NCBI RefSeq assembly: GCF_035582795.1
Contig: NC_134370.1
Coordinates: forward strand, 47,417,501-47,481,500
Direction of reading: 5' to 3'
DNA: 64,000 nt
DNA from: Mycteria americana
Lineage: Eukaryota; Chordata; Aves; Ciconiiformes; Ciconiidae
In this document: one piece after another, positions 60,701 to 64,000 of the stretch
How the letters are laid out: every line of letters begins with the position of its first letter
Numbering within the stretch: the first letter of the stretch is position 1
Made by a program: the position numbers and the translations under genes
The notes under the pieces: generated by a model
What the model was told of the DNA's origin: nothing
What the model saw: the letters and a program-made list of their open reading frames with translations, nothing else
Databases searched by the model: none

Positions 60701-63620
60701 ACCTGCCCCATGGCCAGCAAGCCAAGGCATGGCTGGAAACCCTCTCCCCTTCACAGCACCTGGCTCCAGTATCTCCTGTCTCTGTGAGACAGCACAGCAA
60801 CCAGATTGGTGAGGCGATCTGAGTTAAAAATAGACTACTTAAACTGGTGCTGCTGCCAAGGGGAAAAAAAAAACCAAACCAAAACCAACTCACAAGTATT
60901 TATGGCCTCGGCTTTCCACTGTCTATGTGCTCCAACCTGAAATAGGCTCTGCTTATTCTAAGAGTAGGACCTGCAGCTAAATAAACTCCTTTGTGGACAA
61001 GCAAAGGATCAGGGCAGGGCGGGACAGGGTCAGGGATCCTACGAAGGCACACCATCTTCTGTAAGTCACCGTAGCCTGAGCAGTGCCAGAATTCACATCA
61101 ACCACATACCTTGACGCTTTCTTTTTCAACCAAGGCCAACAGCATTACCTTTGTCGTGCTAAATATCCTCTGCACACCGCTTGCAAGCAGACGACTTTGC
61201 TTCTGCTGGCTGTGTAGGACTGCTTTGCGTGGTGTCCTCGCCAGGCTGCCTGGATGCTGGTGGCTGCGTCGTGCCGCCGCTTAGCATACTCCCGCCAGCA
61301 GCTCTGGATGAGGTGGGCTGCAAACTGCATCTGCAGGAACCTCCGCCTCTCCACAAAGCCACGCCAGTGGGTCTGGAGAACAATGGCAGCTTTGCTGAGG
61401 ACGAGAGGGTCTGGGGATGGTTCGCCTTGCTTTTGGCTCTGGTAACTACGCCAAAATCTCTGCAAACACAGCAGGCAGTTCCTTATAACAGGTGTTGCAT
61501 GGGGATGGGATAGCACCTGCCTTCATGCAACCTTTCCAGCTCTGTCTCCCCCATTCCCAACTTATTATGGCACTAGGAGTCACATCCTGATTGTAAGCTC
61601 CTTAGTTGGAGAGGGAACCTGATTTTACCCATCAGCTGTATCTGTAGGATTCATGGATTGTAATTTGCAACAAAATCAGGCACCACCACCTACCTGTATG
61701 ATCACTGCAGCTCGCCTTGAGCTCAGGAACTGCCTCCTGCAGAGCATGCTGCGGAACCAGCGCTGCAGCAGTGTGATCCGGCGCAGCACCTCCTGATGGA
61801 GCAGGTCCTGCAGAAGCTGCCGCTCCCGTTCCTTCATGAAAACCTGGCCAAAAAAACCCCAAAAAACACTAGTATGGAAAGCTCCTGCCACCACAAGACA
61901 AATTATTTAATCCTCTTGGTTTCTGTGTCCTGGACGCCCAGAAGAAAGTTCAGCAGCTGATTTTAGTTAAGCCACCTCTAACAGGTTTCTGCAGTTTCAT
62001 CTACAGCCTGTGACTGTCCAAGCTCTGAATTACAGAGCCTCTGCTTTCCCTTCAGGGGAGGCAAAATGACAGCTATCATATCAAGCTGTGTCTACACACA
62101 GACATAGTTTTTTGAAGGCTGCCTCATTACAACCAGACCTGTGACTTGGTTAACACAAAACAACGATGTTCCTTACTATTTTGTGTTAACAATATTCAAA
62201 GCTTCATTTAAGCCATTGGCTTCTGGCAAACAGAAGAAAAATAGTTTCATTAGTTAAAAACATATATAAAGATGTTAATTTATCATTACAGAAATGCAGG
62301 CAAATGTTATATCTATATCTTAAATGTAAGTCTGAGCTGAGGATAAGCATTTACCATTGTTCTTCCAACTTGGTAATTGTCTGGATCGAGTTTTATTTTC
62401 CAGAAGAAATCATGGATATTGTGCTTAGATGGACTGATTCCTTGTGGCAGAAGGACATGGAAATGGCTCACAAAATCCTGAGAAGGAAAAAAAGAAGCAC
62501 CAAGATTTGGTTAGATGGGTTCTGCTGTGTCCTTTCTTCCATAAATAATGGATTTGCTCCACTGGCCACATGAAATGGGATCTATCGAGTGAGCAGAAGA
62601 ACAGACAGCATTTTACGGACTGGAAACACAAAGTTTCATTCACCATTTGTGGTTTGATGGGAAACACATAAAAGCAGGGACCCAGCAAGGTACAAATGTC
62701 TTTCAGTGAGGGAGAAGGGGTTCTGCAGAACCCACAGGGTCATCTCAAGCAAAAAATGCTCCAAATCCTCAGCAAGGGCCGCTATGAAAGGGGGTTATCA
62801 GCACCTGCAAAGCATCTCTGAGATGCTCCATTGGTTACTGCTGTGAGAACTCAAAGAGCGGAGGAGGTATGAGAGGAGAGATCCTTCCAAGCAACGTTGG
62901 GATCCATGCTCATGGCAAAAAAAAAAATTGACCAGTTTTCCTTTTCTAAACAGCTGCTGTGCAGGACACGACATCTGGCCCAAAGCAGCTGCCAGCAGGA
63001 AACAAATCGGCACCAGCAAAGCATGAAAGGACTGACATGTGCGCAAAACCTGGCAAACACATGGAAAAGAAGAAAACAGGAAAAGCTGGATAACTCCTGA
63101 GAGGTTTAGAGGATGCCAATCACCCTCACAATGGGACGTAGCCAGCACCGACACGACAGGGCAAACGCCATTCCCAGGTGATTTCAAAACATACGCAAAA
63201 GAGTGCGTGCAGATTGGGTACCTTTTTTTGCAAAAAGGAAGTCCACATTACAAAAAAATACTGCTTTTGTTCAGAAACCATGATGTTATCTGCAGAGGGG
63301 CTCGTAGCCTTCAGCTAGGTCTAGACCAGCTTGCTAGAAATCAGCAGTGCAGCGGAGGACCACTCCATGCCAGACATCAGCTCATGACATCCACTGCCTT
63401 GCAAGTGCTATAAATTCATTACCTTGTTAAAAAAACAAGCTAGCAACATTCAGACAACTCTGATAATGATGCTAACGGTGGGGAAAAGACTGAAAACACT
63501 TTCCACAACCTGCAAGGAGTATTTGCAGCTGTATCCCGACTGGCGAATGCGAACAGTCTCCAGCATCCCCGTGTACCGCAGCTGCCTGAGCACCAGGCTG
63601 TCGTTGAACCGCAGGGGCAG
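32297..63620 (-). CDS. MYO9A: MYO9A, unconventional myosin-IXa (C-terminal 23 exons)
   Basis: Single-headed actin motor whose tail carries a RhoGAP that switches off RhoA. It acts at cell junctions and in neuronal/ependymal cells. Twenty-three exons chain on the minus strand with matching phases and GT-AG sites, giving 1,725 residues plus stop, ending GSNEFMV. Order: last part of the motor, six IQ motifs, long linker, C1 zinc domain, RhoGAP, coiled-coil tail. MYO9A rather than MYO9B is supported by near-identity over C1 and RhoGAP and by the NEFMV terminus. The 5' half of the motor and promoter are beyond 64,000. The gene is tail-to-tail with NR2E3, as in human. No damaging change is seen. 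Exon coordinates are in the segment entries. Confidence 0.97.
33103..33194 (+). mobile_element. CR1 3'-end fragment
   Basis: Plus-strand GATGATCTTTGAAGGTCCC and TTCCAACCCAAACCATTCCA are the diagnostic 3' end of CR1, preceded by ~50 bp of related sequence. It ends only 23 bases from the donor side of the MYO9A exon at 33,219. Confidence 0.8.
33762..36746 (-). other. MYO9A intron, no gene recognised
   Basis: About 3 kb of ordinary intron sequence with an A-rich pyrimidine/purine patch at 35,570-35,640 and a T run at ~36,028. Scattered short ORFs on both strands show no recognisable domain. Confidence 0.6.
36747..42967 (-). CDS. MYO9A: MYO9A: RhoGAP domain
   Basis: Exons 42967-42775, 42300-42172, 41814-41709, 38120-37989, 36870-36747. 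The arginine finger lies in [13 protein letters not shown]. Other signatures are [37 protein letters not shown] and [19 protein letters not shown]. This is the GTPase-activating module for Rho. The intron between 41,709 and 38,120 contains the large CR1, whose 5' end comes within about 20 bases of the donor at 41,708. Confidence 0.96.
38518..41690 (-). mobile_element. CR1 LINE, ~3.2 kb, endonuclease and reverse transcriptase with one stop
   Basis: Minus-strand ORF from 41,557 encodes an AP-type endonuclease ([15 protein letters not shown]). A TGA at 39,898-39,896 interrupts it. The same frame continues through the reverse transcriptase ([32 protein letters not shown]) to 38,603. The 3' end carries two copies of the octamer ATTCTGTG at 38,518-38,533, the CR1 hallmark. 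The rest of the 985-codon frame is open, so the copy is young or little decayed. No complete ORF1 is visible, so it is 5'-truncated. The left boundary is firm. The right one (~41,690) is approximate. Confidence 0.92.
42968..45270 (-). other. MYO9A intron; possible old CR1 scrap
   Basis: No gene is seen. At about 45,110-45,185 the plus strand reads GTTGGAGAGACCTCTAGGG and CTTCTGCTTGAAGGAGGGTT, resembling a much-diverged CR1 3' region. The match is weak. Confidence 0.35.
45271..47126 (-). CDS. MYO9A: MYO9A: basic micro-exon and C1 zinc domain
   Basis: Exons 47126-47079 (48 bp, [16 protein letters not shown]), 46335-46224, 45332-45271. The latter two make the C1 (phorbol-ester/DAG-type) domain: [22 protein letters not shown] and a final Cys, i.e. 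the HC6H-type zinc ligands all present. The basic 16-residue exon before it is positioned to be alternatively spliced. It adds exactly 16 codons without a frame change. Confidence 0.95.
46951..47044. repeat. 30-bp direct repeat followed by a 13-bp palindrome
   Basis: The 30 bases 46,951-46,980 recur exactly at 46,991-47,020 (40-bp period). The second copy runs into ATTAATGTTCATG (47,017-47,029), AG, then its perfect reverse complement (47,032-47,044). It lies in the MYO9A intron between the basic micro-exon and the first C1 exon, ~35 bp from the former. Confidence 0.9.
47441..47499. repeat. Perfect 24-bp inverted repeat with 11-base loop
   Basis: 47,441-47,464 is the exact reverse complement of 47,476-47,499. 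The loop is CGGCTCAGCCT. It lies in the 1-kb MYO9A intron between exons 48,126 and 47,126. A 59-nt hairpin forms on either strand. Its origin is unknown: short foldback element, recent palindromic duplication, or pre-miRNA-like hairpin. Confidence 0.9.
48126..60211 (-). CDS. MYO9A: MYO9A: linker between IQ motifs and C1 domain
   Basis: Exons 60211-58562 (one 1,650-bp exon), 57001-56920, 56394-56182, 51218-51106, 50685-50528, 49780-49557, 49104-48988, 48314-48126. The large exon has [34 protein letters not shown] and a charged coiled-coil [20 protein letters not shown]. Later exons have [45 protein letters not shown] and the well-conserved [20 protein letters not shown]. Exon 57001 begins at a tandem CAGCAG acceptor, so both H-R and Q variants are possible at that junction. 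This region is the least conserved part of the protein. Confidence 0.93.
48475..48505. repeat. Short 9-bp tandem repeat
   Basis: CATGAAGCA occurs three times in succession within a MYO9A intron. Confidence 0.85.
51219..56181 (-). other. Largest MYO9A intron in the window, no gene recognised
   Basis: Nearly 5 kb without a credible gene, minisatellite or LINE. It contains an A run at ~51,909-51,927 and scattered short ORFs. Any regulatory content is not evident by eye. Confidence 0.6.
57002..58561 (-). other. MYO9A intron, no gene recognised
   Basis: About 1.6 kb of unique-looking sequence before the 1,650-bp exon. Nothing is identifiable. Confidence 0.6.
60285..60340. repeat. (CAC)n/(CAT)n microsatellite
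   Basis: Imperfect CACCACCACCATCGTCACC-type triplets in a MYO9A intron just upstream of the large exon. Confidence 0.8.
61149..63620 (-). CDS. MYO9A: MYO9A: end of motor domain and six IQ motifs
   Basis: Exons 63620-63510, 62477-62355, 61843-61694, 61459-61149. The first two encode motor sequence [20 protein letters not shown] and [11 protein letters not shown] up to the converter. The third and fourth encode the lever arm with IQ-type repeats, calmodulin-binding in the family: [83 protein letters not shown]. The last two IQ units sit in one 311-bp exon with no intron between them. Confidence 0.95.
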
Positions 63621-64000
63621 CTGGAAGGGGAAAAACAGGCCAACGATGAGCAAATATTTCCTTTAACTGAAGCTTTTAAGCACATGGATGGGTAAACGGA
63701 TTCAGCAGATGTAGCACATCTGCATGACACGCATGTTGGCAACAATGCTGAGGGAGGGAGGGAACACGGGTCCCCAAGAACCAAAGTAATCCCACCAGGG
63801 TTGAATCCTGTTTGCTTTCAAGCAGCCATCAGATGGAGATTTTCAAACAGCTAACTAGATATATAAAGCCATAAGGAAGGTTTTTTGGAGCCCCTGAACT
63901 GAATAAGACCCCCCCAAGCGCACAGCTAACGGATTGCGAGCAACTAAATAATCTCCTAGGCATAAAGCGTCATCTTTAAATGTCTGGGTAAAACTCCGAA
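63621..64000 (-). other. MYO9A intron continuing past the window
   Basis: No exon is seen. The next upstream motor-domain exons must lie beyond base 64,000. Confidence 0.7.

Overview
The window is avian nuclear DNA. It contains CR1-type LINE sequence, including one copy ending in the octamer repeat ATTCTGTG, small GT-AG introns, very GC-rich intron and intergenic DNA full of minisatellites, and a tail-to-tail NR2E3-MYO9A pair as in other amniotes. The first ~31 kb has microchromosome character. From about 32 kb rightward, composition is ordinary and minisatellites almost vanish. The species cannot be named from sequence alone. All homology statements rest on remembered family sequences, not on a search.

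Layout, left to right: (1) 1-12,527, minus strand: AP3B2, neuronal beta-3B subunit of adaptor AP-3, 27 coding exons, missing only the last dozen or so codons beyond base 1. (2) 12,528-13,790: AP3B2 upstream region, then AT-rich simple sequence. (3) 14,665-15,325 and 17,526-20,141, minus strand: a tandem pair of LRAT/NlpC-P60-fold genes resembling the PLAAT (HRASLS) phospholipase A/acyltransferases. Both share a 15-18-nt micro-exon and identical intron phases where comparable. The left copy has an in-frame TAG before its catalytic cysteine. A decayed CR1 lies between them, and a 1.3-kb, 16-bp-unit minisatellite sits inside the right copy. (4) 20,142-25,571: GC-rich DNA with four minisatellite blocks and two paired CRX-like/MAF-like motif groups, upstream of NR2E3. 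(5) 25,572-27,716, plus strand: NR2E3, the photoreceptor nuclear receptor, with first coding exon unresolved and poly(A) signal at 28,730. (6) 28,820-32,296: AT-rich spacer and the probable MYO9A 3' UTR. (7) 32,297-63,620, minus strand: the last 23 coding exons of MYO9A (end of motor, six IQ motifs, C1 zinc domain, RhoGAP, tail). The 5' part lies beyond base 64,000.

A ~3.2-kb CR1 with endonuclease and reverse transcriptase, interrupted by one in-frame TGA, sits in a MYO9A intron next to a RhoGAP exon. No operon logic applies. The genes are functionally independent, though AP3B2 is a neuronal gene and NR2E3 a photoreceptor gene.
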